A stretch of DNA of 64,000 nucleotides, taken from the NCBI RefSeq assembly GCF_000745185.1, contig NZ_JQNJ01000001.1:1387501-1451500 (forward strand), written 5' to 3'. Positions within the stretch are counted from its first letter, which is position 1. The number at the start of each line of letters is the position of its first letter. The translations under genes and the position numbers were made by a program. Shown here piece by piece: positions 11,201 to 18,603 of the stretch. Source of the DNA: Muricauda sp. MAR_2010_75 (GTDB lineage: Bacteria > Bacteroidota > Bacteroidia > Flavobacteriales > Flavobacteriaceae). The notes below the pieces were generated by a model. That model worked only from the letters and a program-made list of their open reading frames with translations, was not told the DNA's origin and did no database searches.

Positions 11201-14200
11201 CACATTCGTAATCAATGGATGGTGTAACGTTTGGTGGCGTTGGAACCGGGTCAATGGTTACTGTCATGGGATAGGTACAAAGGTTCGCATCCCTGATGTA
11301 AACGGTGTGGGTTCCTGGCAACAAATAACCTATGGAGTTTGCTCCATAATTGGTTCCGCCATCAAAACTGTATTCATAAGGAGCAGTTCCTCCAATAGCG
11401 TTGGTAATTCTAACCTCGGCACCCAATCCAGGATTACACTCTGCCAATTGCGTAACAGCGGCAGATGCAGAAAGAGTCAAAGGTTCGGTTATGGTATATA
11501 TTTCATTAACGATACAGTTGTTGGCATCCCTTACACGGATGTTGTAACTGCCCGCAGCTTGGTTTACGAACGTATTTGAGGTTTGATAAGTAGTTCCGTT
11601 GTTGATACTGTACTGATAGGGTGCCTCACCACCGGACGCAGTAATTGTGATGGTGGCCTGAGCCTCTCCACTACACAAAATTCCTGTGTCAGCTACGGAA
11701 ATGGCCAATGGGGGATCTTGGGTAATGGTAATATCGTAGGTTGCCTCACAGAATCCAGCTGCACCACCATTGTCGCGGACATATACATCATAATCTCCAG
11801 CACCAGTTACAGTAACTGGATTTGTGGTTGAAAAATCCCCTGCATTTGGAGTAACGCCATCAGCAACAACGGCATAAACATAGTTCCCATCACCACCAGC
11901 AGCGGAGATGTTAATGTCCGTGTCGGTTGTACAGGCTGTAATGTTTGGAGCAGAAGCCACAACGCTCAACTCAGGATCAATAGTAATGGATGCAGAATCC
12001 ACGCAGGTGTTTCCATCCCGAACTTGGATGGTGTAAGACCCTGGCCCTAGTCCAGTAAACACATTGCTAGCTCCAAACGGACCACCGTTTAGGCTATATT
12101 CATAATTACCATCTCCACCCGAAGTAACGTTGGCTGTTAATGTTAGACCAACAGCATCATCGTAACAAATATCATTGGGCACTATGGCCAATACGGGAGC
12201 AACGGCCTCTATAATGTCAAAAGTGTCTGTAAAGACGCATCCGTTAGCATCGGTTACAGTATACGCATAGGTTCCGCCAATGGTCAAGTTGTTGAACAGG
12301 CCATTGGTTTGAGCAGGCGGAAGAACAAACCCAACTGGACCTGCGGTGATTTCATAAGTATAACTTCCCCATCCACCAGAAGCAGTAATGGTCACAGATC
12401 CATCAGTAGGACAAGTTGGTTGTGTAACCGATGCCGTAGCCGTTAGCGCTGAAGGCGGCGCGTTGATGGTTACATTGGCAGTATCGGTACAGTTGGTAAA
12501 ATTATCGGTAACCGTAATGGTATAGGTTCCTTCAGCCAATCCGCTTAAGGAAATTGTGCCATTGGTCTGAGCGGTTCCAGAGAATGTTGCTGGACCGGTT
12601 ACGGAGTAGTCATAATCAGTGTTAAAGTTGCTTACGGTATAAAGCAATTCGCCGTCAGCGGCACCAAAGCAGGTAATGTTGCCCACAAGTTGTCCCACAA
12701 CGGCGATTTCCGTAACAGGATCTATGGTGAAGGATTCATCATAGGTACAACCTTTGTCATCTGTTACCCTAAATATGTATGTGTCGGGAGCCAATCCATC
12801 AAAATCCGCAGAACCCCCAGAGGTTGAGGTAGCTGCGATTGCTGATGGTGCAATGATTTCAAAAACAAAAGGGGCATTTCCTCCAACCACGGTTGCGGTT
12901 ACATCAGAAATGAATGTAGGGCAGCTTGGATTTGTGGCCGTAAAGGTTAAATCCGTTGGTGGATCCAATGGGTCAATCGTAATTGGGTTTGTATCGAAAG
13001 TACATCCGTTGGCATCCCGAACGGTAATCGTATAAGTGCCGTCGGTCAATCCGGAGAAAGTTTCCGCTCCTGGGCCGCTTACAAAGTTCACACCATCAAT
13101 ACTATATTCGTAAGGAGCGGTGCCCCCAGTAACATTTTGGGCCTCAATGACACCATCCTGCAAACAGGTATAGTCCTGGACCAAGACCGCTGTACCAGAA
13201 ATGGCCATAGCGGGAGCTGAAATGCTGCTATACTCAAAATAATCACAGGAAGCGCTACCTTTTCTTTGGTTAATGACAACCACATAATCGCCATTGGTCA
13301 ACCCAGGGAAATAACCAGAGGCATTGGTGGCTATGGCATCAGCCAAGTTATAGTTGTCTTCATCAAAGCCAGTGGCATCGAACAAATAATATGTAAGTTG
13401 ATACCCATTGTCATCCACTAGGTTGAACTGTATGGACCCAGAGGCCTCCCCGTTACATAGCACATCGTTAACCGAAGTTGCATTGTACTCGGCGGCAGGT
13501 CTAAATTCAATGGTAACTGTGTTTGAAATATCATAGCAGTTGTTTCGATCTACTACCACAAAGGTGTAGTCTCCTGGATCATAAATATCGAAGATTTGAC
13601 TGGTTTGATAGGCTGAAGCAGGAATATCGTTTACTGTAGGATATGAAATCTGTGAAACCCCGTTATCATCAACAAAGGACCAGATGGCATAAACGTGCGG
13701 TGTTTTTCCACCTGTGGACTCCATCAAAATGTTACCTTCTTTACAAGTAATATGCTGCGAAACCCTAGCCGTAAGAACAAGGTCGTCTAAATCTTCAATA
13801 ACAACTTGTTCGTTATAAATACAACCGTCATCTGTGGAAACAGATACATCGTAAGTGCCGTCATTTAGGTTTTCAAAGGTATAATTGTTGTCCGTTGAGG
13901 GTCCATAGGTGTCAACTACTGTGCCCCCTTGTGAAACCTCATAATAGTATTGGGGCTCAACATTCAATACAGATATTGCTATTTCTCCTAAGCCGTTACA
14001 ATCAATTTCTTTGGGAGTAATGTCAACTTGAAAATCTCTTCTAAGAATACCAATGTTGTCCAAGATAAATACGCATCCATCGGTAACACCTTGTTGTCTC
14101 ATTTCAACGGTATAGGCACCATTATTGGCAATGTTAAAACTTGGACTTGTTTGATATGGAAACAATACATTCCCAGTGGATTGATCTATAAGTCTGTACT

Positions 14201-16529
14201 CATAACTGGCAGGCATATTGGTCACGGTGATGTTTCCATCCGTGTCACAAATAATGTCTTCCGAGGTATATTGGGGGTCCAATGGGTTTTTGTAGATGTT
14301 GAAATAGAACCTACTGAAACATCCATTTTGGTAATTAATGACCAATCGATATTGACCTGAATCTGAAGCGGTAAAGTCGTTTCCTGTATCCACAGTATTC
14401 CAAGTACAACCGCTATTGGTATTGGCGCAGTCTTGGGTGGCAGCAGCACAACTGGCTTCGTCCAATTGCTCCCAAACAATGCTCTGGGCATCTGGAATGT
14501 TTACTTGGATCAGCTCGGTGTCGTTGAGTCCGCACAAAAAGATTTCAGGGAGTTCACTACCATCATTGGGACAAACCACAATTTCTCCATCAATGGTGTT
14601 TGAAGTATCATTGATCAAGGCCGTAATGGGGTTGGATTGTACGCTTCCAAATAGTTCTACGGTGATGATTTCCATAAAATCCTTACAGGGATCAGCTACT
14701 TGCTTGTCTACTAGGTAGGTTCCTACTTCGGTTACCAAAATGGTGCTCGGATCGTTATCGGCATCAGCATCAGTAATAACGGTATCTGTACCTATATCTA
14801 TTTGATTGTTCCCGTTTTCATCGCGATACCATGTATAGCTGTCAAAGTTGTCACCAGCGTCCAAAAGCACATTGGTGCCGCAAAGTTGAACCGTTCTGCT
14901 AAAATTACAAGCACTTAGGTCATCCAGCAAAAAGTTGGTGGCTCCTGGTGTTGGGAATCCACAACCATCAAATTCGGACACACTGGGGTCGTCCGTTATT
15001 TGTGCATTGTTAATGACCCCGCTATACGTGGAATAAGCCAAGTTTTGTATAATGTCGGTACAAGCGTCAATAAAGTCAAAACAGTTTTCTGCCACTTGTA
15101 CTCGCATACGGATGGCGGCCATGGGATCTCCTTCCTCTACCAAACCATCTGGAATACTGAACAAAATAGTTCGTGTGGCTGGATCATAGGAGTAGGTGGC
15201 TCCTGCAGGCATGGTAATACTGCTTTCATCCAAGGTTACATTAATGGGCAGAATGTCTCGTATGGTATAGTATCTTTGAAAAGGATCCGAACTGGATGGA
15301 TCCACTCCGGTAGCATCGTCATTACCTACATTTTCAAAGGAGAGTACATAGTCTAAATATTGCCCTAAGTTCACCCCTTGTCCTGTAATGTCGTTTCCGG
15401 CAATGTCCTCAACGGTTTTGGTAAGCTCAATGTTGGGCTCTATGATTTCTACATCCAGGGATGTAAAGAAAATATCATATTTATCTTGAGTAGAGGATGC
15501 TCTTAAAGTGGCCCCGGTCTCACTGTTTGGGATAACCGTCTGATTGGGGTTTGGTATAGTGAACAAATCCACGTCCCAACCCAAGGTATTTATACTGTTG
15601 GGATTCCTAGAGGTAATAATGTTGTCCTCAATGGTAATGTTACTATTGAAAAAGTTGTTGGTAGGATTTACCGTGTTTCCAAGGGAGGTAAAAGAGGCAT
15701 TGCTATCAGCGCGAATGGCAAGTCCATCACCTGTGATTCTATTGTCTCCCTCCAAAGTGGCCACACCCAATTTGGCACGTACCGGAAAAGGTGCGGGCAA
15801 TGTGGTAAAACCACTGAAAGGAATGTCTACGGTCTCTCCTGATTTTACACCGGCATATCCATCAAAAGTTGTAATGAATTTTCCTGGAAATGTTGGATTT
15901 TCATAGACCACAACCAAGGACCATCCTCCTGAAACCCCACCTTGTACATTGTCTCCAGAGCTGGCTCTAACATTGGCCACAAAATACTCCCCATCTGGGT
16001 TGGCCAATCCGGTTAATATGGAGGTTACGTCTTTATAACAAGCATACGGGGCATAATTTCCAAAATCTGAATCACCTTCACCATCAAATAGAATTTCATC
16101 AGCAGTAAGGTCTACGTAGGAGGCTCCCGGCACTTGAAATTTTATTTGGTTAAAATCAGTACTTCTGTTGGAATCACGATATACGGCAGACCAGTACAAA
16201 CCAGCATAGCGAATCAAGGAACAATCAGAATCAGGTATGGTCAAGGTAGCACTACTGGAACTGAATGTGCTGGGATCACTATCAATATCTATGTATTGCA
16301 TGTTCAAGTTATCGTTATAAGATGAGCTTGAACCTGTTACATTATAGGGGTCTTCGGGGTCGCTTCCCGACGAGTCCCGGTTTACAATATTATTGGCGAT
16401 GAACGTAAGATCTCCCCTAAGCTCGTTTTCATAGCGGACATCAAAGGTGTTCTTGACCTGAGAGGTACCCACCCAAGGGATGAGCGCCATCCCAAGGAAC
16501 AGCAATATTTTATATAAATGTTTGGTCAT
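2244..16529 (-). CDS. sprB: Giant SprB-like repeat adhesin with type B T9SS sorting domain (4761 aa)
   Basis: This single uninterrupted 14.3-kb frame starts with a signal peptide (residues 1-24, ending GTSQ). Residues 25 to about 360 form a non-repetitive N-terminal region. About 365-510 resembles DUF11-type repeats (IELTKTVEDIAGNDITGQG). From about 835 to 4590 there are roughly 41 modules of 80-100 residues, each with an early Cys, a GG.APYEYS-like core and a closing GxYxVxVxDxxGC motif, as in SprB repeats. Residues 1826-2033 interrupt the array with a different domain. The end, MPNFFTPDGDGLNDMW onward (4675-4761), is the gliding-motility-type (type B) sorting domain. SprB is the mobile surface adhesin of gliding flavobacteria. 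Orthology is inferred from architecture and operon order, and adhesin paralogues exist. Confidence 0.82.
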   Translation of the reverse strand: MTKHLYKILLFLGMALIPWVGTSQVKNTFDVRYENELRGDLTFIANNIVNRDSSGSDPEDPYNVTGSSSSYNDNLNMQYIDIDSDPSTFSSSSATLTIPDSDCSLIRYAGLYWSAVYRDSNRSTDFNQIKFQVPGASYVDLTADEILFDGEGDSDFGNYAPYACYKDVTSILTGLANPDGEYFVANVRASSGDNVQGGVSGGWSLVVVYENPTFPGKFITTFDGYAGVKSGETVDIPFSGFTTLPAPFPVRAKLGVATLEGDNRITGDGLAIRADSNASFTSLGNTVNPTNNFFNSNITIEDNIITSRNPNSINTLGWDVDLFTIPNPNQTVIPNSETGATLRASSTQDKYDIFFTSLDVEIIEPNIELTKTVEDIAGNDITGQGVNLGQYLDYVLSFENVGNDDATGVDPSSSDPFQRYYTIRDILPINVTLDESSITMPAGATYSYDPATRTILFSIPDGLVEEGDPMAAIRMRVQVAENCFDFIDACTDIIQNLAYSTYSGVINNAQITDDPSVSEFDGCGFPTPGATNFLLDDLSACNFSRTVQLCGTNVLLDAGDNFDSYTWYRDENGNNQIDIGTDTVITDADADNDPSTILVTEVGTYLVDKQVADPCKDFMEIITVELFGSVQSNPITALINDTSNTIDGEIVVCPNDGSELPEIFLCGLNDTELIQVNIPDAQSIVWEQLDEASCAAATQDCANTNSGCTWNTVDTGNDFTASDSGQYRLVINYQNGCFSRFYFNIYKNPLDPQYTSEDIICDTDGNITVTNMPASYEYRLIDQSTGNVLFPYQTSPSFNIANNGAYTVEMRQQGVTDGCVFILDNIGILRRDFQVDITPKEIDCNGLGEIAISVLNVEPQYYYEVSQGGTVVDTYGPSTDNNYTFENLNDGTYDVSVSTDDGCIYNEQVVIEDLDDLVLTARVSQHITCKEGNILMESTGGKTPHVYAIWSFVDDNGVSQISYPTVNDIPASAYQTSQIFDIYDPGDYTFVVVDRNNCYDISNTVTIEFRPAAEYNATSVNDVLCNGEASGSIQFNLVDDNGYQLTYYLFDATGFDEDNYNLADAIATNASGYFPGLTNGDYVVVINQRKGSASCDYFEYSSISAPAMAISGTAVLVQDYTCLQDGVIEAQNVTGGTAPYEYSIDGVNFVSGPGAETFSGLTDGTYTITVRDANGCTFDTNPITIDPLDPPTDLTFTATNPSCPTFISDVTATVVGGNAPFVFEIIAPSAIAATSTSGGSADFDGLAPDTYIFRVTDDKGCTYDESFTIDPVTEIAVVGQLVGNITCFGAADGELLYTVSNFNTDYDYSVTGPATFSGTAQTNGTISLSGLAEGTYTITVTDNFTNCTDTANVTINAPPSALTATASVTQPTCPTDGSVTITASGGWGSYTYEITAGPVGFVLPPAQTNGLFNNLTIGGTYAYTVTDANGCVFTDTFDIIEAVAPVLAIVPNDICYDDAVGLTLTANVTSGGDGNYEYSLNGGPFGASNVFTGLGPGSYTIQVRDGNTCVDSASITIDPELSVVASAPNITACTTDTDINISAAGGDGNYVYAVVADGVTPNAGDFSTTNPVTVTGAGDYDVYVRDNGGAAGFCEATYDITITQDPPLAISVADTGILCSGEAQATITITASGGEAPYQYSINNGTTYQTSNTFVNQAAGSYNIRVRDANNCIVNEIYTITEPLTLSASAAVTQLAECNPGLGAEVRITNAIGGTAPYEYSFDGGTNYGANSIGYLLPGTHTVYIRDANLCTYPMTVTIDPVPTPPNVTPSIDYECDGEGTITMTPDSPNFDYTYALDGTLNSPADNNVFNNVAVGNHTVTVNYTSNSAPSPSVLLLENFGIGPNTSITEIDPAYCYEPQDGSASLCGFGTDTHIQDGEYSVTQNIVNPYGTWLSPNDHSGMAGGRFLAINVGGVAGVGGIVYQKTNVEVIPNRDITVSLFAFNLLRNGTSGGDPSIEIQLVDGGGSIIASTTTGSIPKNNGANDWQSYSVSLNPGANSNLDIVIRTNSAVTGGNDIAIDDIEAFQTPEVCSGTLTVDVNIEDGHAFDAGITAFTNLTCNSAADGSITFEIENFDAINGFEYQVNGAGGFITSTSSPVTLSGLAAGSYTIEVRDVLDNSCSVILNQILTEPNALVTTASVTNVMTCSNGGATITASASGGTPAYEYQLEDSVGGVLTAYQTSNVFSGLAPGDYIVRARDTNLCEDATDAVITVVPPATITFTTTPTACYSGNNDGTIQVDVTDGNGDYQFSLNGGPWITPSPATSTTHTFSNLAAGTYTIDVRDGFGCTGIQQTVTINPELTASAFLNSDLTCLVDATITISASGGSGTYSYEWSNDGGTSYNTSGFTGNVFSTNTDGTYQFRVTDTTAPIACTTVTNSIVVTPAVPPVISNVIPTDILCNGESTGSLDVVIDTSVGVPPYTINVVETSGPTNYGTQTTGLPAGSYEVTVTDDKGCVSAPFPVVIAQPDPITYTTSDVPITCDSMSGVTNPGSITVSGVSGGTAEYTYVLTANNGIAPQTYTTTSGARDHTFTVLEFGIYQIDVVDANGCASYTTEIIASPPDDLDIDVSTATADCVSGGTAIVTVGAAVGSGNYEFAILETYSAPYSSSYQAPDAPGGDTATFTGLTPGITYTFVVFDLNTNCYYFEEAAAPINTPSTMTATLDAVNNVSCTGSADGNISFTFTGFDAAATDVQYEIFNRQSNLTTGYSGTASVNPPTSVTVNNFATLPPGEYYLLLSEVGGPNNGCSVNGGEFTIRESVNALDLDVASPTNDNCNPNAGVITAAGRYGTAPYQYQYLLDTDPAPTAASAGWTSNTTANVEAGDYMVYVMDAYGCIFQRPITVDEDPRPEITLAIVDECVDEGLFEVLITLDNSGVASAPFQISINGSAYQNFTFNGSNQYTVSGLSSGAGQTIAIRDLNGCADTDTFDIHPPLEFNVIQTVALDCEPGAAANAEIEIEVISGSGNYEFIIDGPGANDQARTALLTNPFTWTGAAAAGSYDVTVFDVGTTPPNCSNTITIDVPDAPLPSFTEIHTDVTCNGANDGSITLIETDTGINPLTYTLTPMPAGAVLNGNTFENLPAGTYSVRGVGDNSCFVDIFNITITEPDPIANVNTSVVEFACTAGNNMNNATITVDTGSITGGSGTYVIYEFIEEDDPNTVAVEAPVVVQSGNNPVYIETDMAGGVYTINVYDDNGCMGTTTETIAPFDELLSASVTVDAVATCITGEDITITATGSITNSTTDPANYEFRILPAGVFQASGSFTGLSVGTHNFEVRNTVTGCIIGVSHTVADPEVLELDIVSTTNITCFGATDGEVELNLVDASSITYASATSYTLYYDINNTPVNLADDVTTTGSDADGSFTITGLAAGTYYIEVTDTNPPGSACVYAESFTIAGPAAPIAGTTQVTPITCVGNDGVIEIINVTGGWGGYNYYIGTSAPTGPGDYVASPNFASLVPGTYEAWVIDSSGCEQMIQDNIVLVDPTPITATLQVNVENCTNLQGEIEVVGTAGGQGSNYTYQLIRNGSNVGSPQTNPVFSGLGAGSYEVLIADQWTCTTTVGPVVLLDAMTATTTVVKPIDCTVDPGGRITVNVSGGSSNLTFDVVYPDGFTTDTNATGIFTGLTQPGVYTFTVTDNDTGTPCTVTVTQELDDRVIPIIDDVVPDHVNCFGGSDASLTVVLDPTTVVDPVYTYELYEMSDLVTPYRFAQSSAIFDNLPAGDYRVRVISSRACEDFFDATVTEPTVLTATASATDFLCNPNNSVNTSTITVSPTGGTADYVYSLNNINFQTSNTFPIIDTGLDQNITVYVRDANGCTTTASVVIPTINTFTVDVTQNVAISCVNPEEVLLTVSDNGDLSNSYTFELLPIGNPYGSAPVVLTNTTATFELIAPGTYTFRVTDDATGCYVTTAPYTIAPYNLIDVVATATAPAICFGGAGTLEINVSGYTGAYDYEVFSSNGTTTGITGSANTSTNPLSITDPVLVGGNYFVRVSETGYPECVEDSNTITIISPSAELEVIPQELANVTCTSDQGELLVSPTGGYAPYDIVVTNTTTSQVYTRNDVYSYLFGGLSAGVFDVQITDANGCVINEPITLIQPDPITADIAASTTMLTCYGDENASVSAINVIGGEGVYEYQLNIYDPTGTTILFTTGEQSSDTFNNLGAGIYSITVTDGWSCDVETPQVTITEPTDVAASLIQVSAMTCNNLAEIQLTATGGTAPYEYSTDGISYSAMSGGDTHTFNVGAGVYQYYVRDAFGCEAQISNQVSVDMIPPLTINIDDSAAFINCMGESTATIRAQATGGLGNYQYELFGDAALSNLINGPQSSGIFNNLPAGSYYVRVISQDCEEVSPEIIIVDPAPLQVDEESFTNVTCAGMNDGTITVEVSGGTGEIFYAISPNLDQFDTDNTFEDLAPGVYDVIAQDRNGCFITFQFEIVQPEPVVAEAINIMHEVCFNSADGSFELQISGGTAPYETALNSNADADFVPNQTMFQDLPAGTHVVFVRDAQGCETNVFVEIEPGVNLNATVTPMYECTGNIPENYLDIVFEDPTVEADVLYALDSTDPADMQLSSDFTNMTPGDHYITIAHANGCMTTYDFTIEGYEPLTLVLENNNINQITAIANGGVEDYTFYFNDYNNGTNNIFYINRTDTYTVTVIDQNGCEATAEIYMEFIDIEMPNFFTPDGDGLNDMWIPENIEGFPDVLIIIYDRYGRVVERMTVDTAGWDGDYDGKPLPTGDYWYVVRLNGELDDREFVGHFTLYR
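2760..14025 (-). repeat. Array of about 41 SprB-type protein repeats inside the adhesin gene
   Basis: Counting the N-terminal Cys motif of each unit (forms such as DLTC, NITC or ILCNGE followed by a Gly/Asp-rich stretch) gives about 41 copies, plus one degenerate final copy near residue 4590. Units are diverged from each other at the DNA level, with no long identical copies noticed. This suggests an old array rather than recent expansion. The boundaries are approximate. Confidence 0.75.
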
Positions 16530-16531
16530 GG

Positions 16532-18601
16532 TTAGCTATTGTAGTTCGGTTTTACTCGTAGGATCCACATTTCGTCATCATACGAGGCATTTAGTTTGGA
16601 GTAGTATGAGGTTAGGGCATTGTTCCAGGTTTCATGTTTTTTGAGGTATACGTATCTGTAATTGTCCTCTGGATTTATGAAGTAGCTGGCATTCAGCCCT
16701 TTTGCGTTCAATTCTTTTACAAAGCGGTTGGCACTTGATGAGCTTTCAAAAACATTGGCTATGATGTAATAACCTGAACCTATACCACCTATTTTGTAGG
16801 TTTTGTAGGATGCTTTTGATTTGCCCAGCATTGTTTTGGCCACATTCTTGTGTAGCACATTATCATCATATTTTGAATCCTGGGTATCGGCTGTGGAGCT
16901 AAATCCACCAAATCCTTGGTTTCCATCGTTTACGTTCATTACCCAAGCATCACCTTGATAGGATCCGTTCAAATTGGAATGATAGGCGTTCAGGGCCTCT
17001 TTTTTCTCCTTGTAGCCATCCAAGTACACATAATTGAGGCCATTTTTGGGATTGGTAAAGTACCCGGCATCAATACCTTGGGATTGTAACTTTTCCACAA
17101 AAGCGGTTGCATTGTCTTCATTCCTGAACACATTGGCAATTAGGTAGTGGCCACTTGTTACATTTGGAATGGCATGGGATTTAAAATGGGTCTTTGAAGT
17201 TCTTTTGGCCCGAATTGTTTTGTCTTTTTTGACACCAGAGGTGCTGGCCACTCTGCTCTTGGCACCATCGTCATTTAAACGAATGACCTTTTTAGCGGCT
17301 GTGGTGTTGGACAAACCATGGTTGGCTAAAGGCTGCTTCTTTGTTGTGACCAAATCAGCACTGTCCATATTGGCAAAGTAGACTTCTTTGGCCTTTTCTT
17401 CCAACTGTGGATCTTCACCACGGGTTTCACGGCGAACCATTTTCATGACCGTCTCAAATCTTTTCTCCAAGTCTTGTCTTCGAGTGGTTTCAATGGAATC
17501 TTGGCGCATGAGAAGTTCATCCAAAATGGCATCGTTTTCGGCCAATTTTTCTTTGAGTTCTGCGATTTCAAGATCTTTTTCTGTTATGTTGAGGCTGTCT
17601 TGGGGAACATCTTCGTTTTCCACAAGCTCTTCGCCCTCTTGTTCCAGCATTACGCGGTCTTCGGTAAGGTTGGGTGTAAAGGAGTAGGCCAAGGAAATTT
17701 CATGGCTTACCCCAAAATTTTCAAAGTTGTTGGACAAGCCTTTTTCAACGGTATATCCCAAGGATAGGTTTTTGTTCAAATTGAAACCCAAACCGGCTGA
17801 AGCTCCATAGAAGTCGTCGTATCCGGCTTGTATCCAGCCCAATTTTGGCAGATCCAGGATAAGATTTCCACCTAGAACCAGATTTTCATCCCCTACTTTT
17901 CGCACACGGGCCAGGGGCATTAGCCGAGCTTGTTCCATGATGCCCGCCCCGTTTTCAAACTGATGGGTATATTGTAGGTGACCCGAATAAGTTTTCTCAG
18001 CAAAATCGGTTACTGATTCACTGGTTTTCAGGTTGTAGTCAAAAAGGTTTTCGGCAAAACCACCAATGTCAAACTTCCCAAAGGAGAAGTTAAATCCGGG
18101 TTGAAAACTAACCAAGGAACTACTTTCCAAAGTATTCAAGAAAGGGTCGTCCTCAACGGCATTGGCCCTATCTTGGTTAAAGGCACTTTGATAATAGGAA
18201 AAGTTGGCTCCAAAGGTGAACGTACTCTCCTCGCCCAAACGTACTCCGTAGGCGTAGTTAGCGTGCACACCAAAGTTGTTAAAAAGCCCTTCACGGTTGG
18301 TAAACAAGCTTAAACCGACACCGCTCCTATCACTTACCCTACCACTATAACTCAAGAAATATACTTGGTTGTTGTCATCAAAAGATACCGATTGGTTTCT
18401 ATGAAACAAATTGATATAGGACTTGTCTTCACGAACCGTTGAAAACGTTGGGTTCAATAAAAATCTATTGAACTTCAACAAGTTCTGCGAAGGAATGTTA
18501 TAGGGTACAAAGGGATCTTCTTCCTGTCCGTGAACCATTGTCGCGGAGAAAAAAAGTAGCAAGAAAGATGTAAGTAATAGTATCGGTTTTTTGGTCTGCA
18601 T
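16532..18601 (-). CDS. PorP/SprF-like barrel protein with coiled coil and two SPOR-like modules
   Basis: This 689-residue protein has a signal peptide (about 1-25, ending VHGQ). Residues about 30-315 form a PorP/SprF-like barrel region (NLLKFNRFLLNPTFS, then beta-rich segments). A charged, heptad-like stretch lies at about 335-405. The C terminus carries two similar modules, about 484-557 and 608-685. Each runs from a G.Y.IANVF motif through a G(I/L).A.YF.NP core to a closing YVYL segment, which recalls SPOR (peptidoglycan-binding) repeats. It lies 2 bp from both neighbours, in the position that sprD holds in the F. johnsoniae sprCDBF operon. I infer outer-membrane location and a role in secreting or anchoring the adjacent adhesins. 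SPOR identity needs a profile search. Confidence 0.7.
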   Translation of the reverse strand: MQTKKPILLLTSFLLLFFSATMVHGQEEDPFVPYNIPSQNLLKFNRFLLNPTFSTVREDKSYINLFHRNQSVSFDDNNQVYFLSYSGRVSDRSGVGLSLFTNREGLFNNFGVHANYAYGVRLGEESTFTFGANFSYYQSAFNQDRANAVEDDPFLNTLESSSLVSFQPGFNFSFGKFDIGGFAENLFDYNLKTSESVTDFAEKTYSGHLQYTHQFENGAGIMEQARLMPLARVRKVGDENLVLGGNLILDLPKLGWIQAGYDDFYGASAGLGFNLNKNLSLGYTVEKGLSNNFENFGVSHEISLAYSFTPNLTEDRVMLEQEGEELVENEDVPQDSLNITEKDLEIAELKEKLAENDAILDELLMRQDSIETTRRQDLEKRFETVMKMVRRETRGEDPQLEEKAKEVYFANMDSADLVTTKKQPLANHGLSNTTAAKKVIRLNDDGAKSRVASTSGVKKDKTIRAKRTSKTHFKSHAIPNVTSGHYLIANVFRNEDNATAFVEKLQSQGIDAGYFTNPKNGLNYVYLDGYKEKKEALNAYHSNLNGSYQGDAWVMNVNDGNQGFGGFSSTADTQDSKYDDNVLHKNVAKTMLGKSKASYKTYKIGGIGSGYYIIANVFESSSSANRFVKELNAKGLNASYFINPEDNYRYVYLKKHETWNNALTSYYSKLNASYDDEMWILRVKPNYNS

Positions 18602-18603
18602 CG

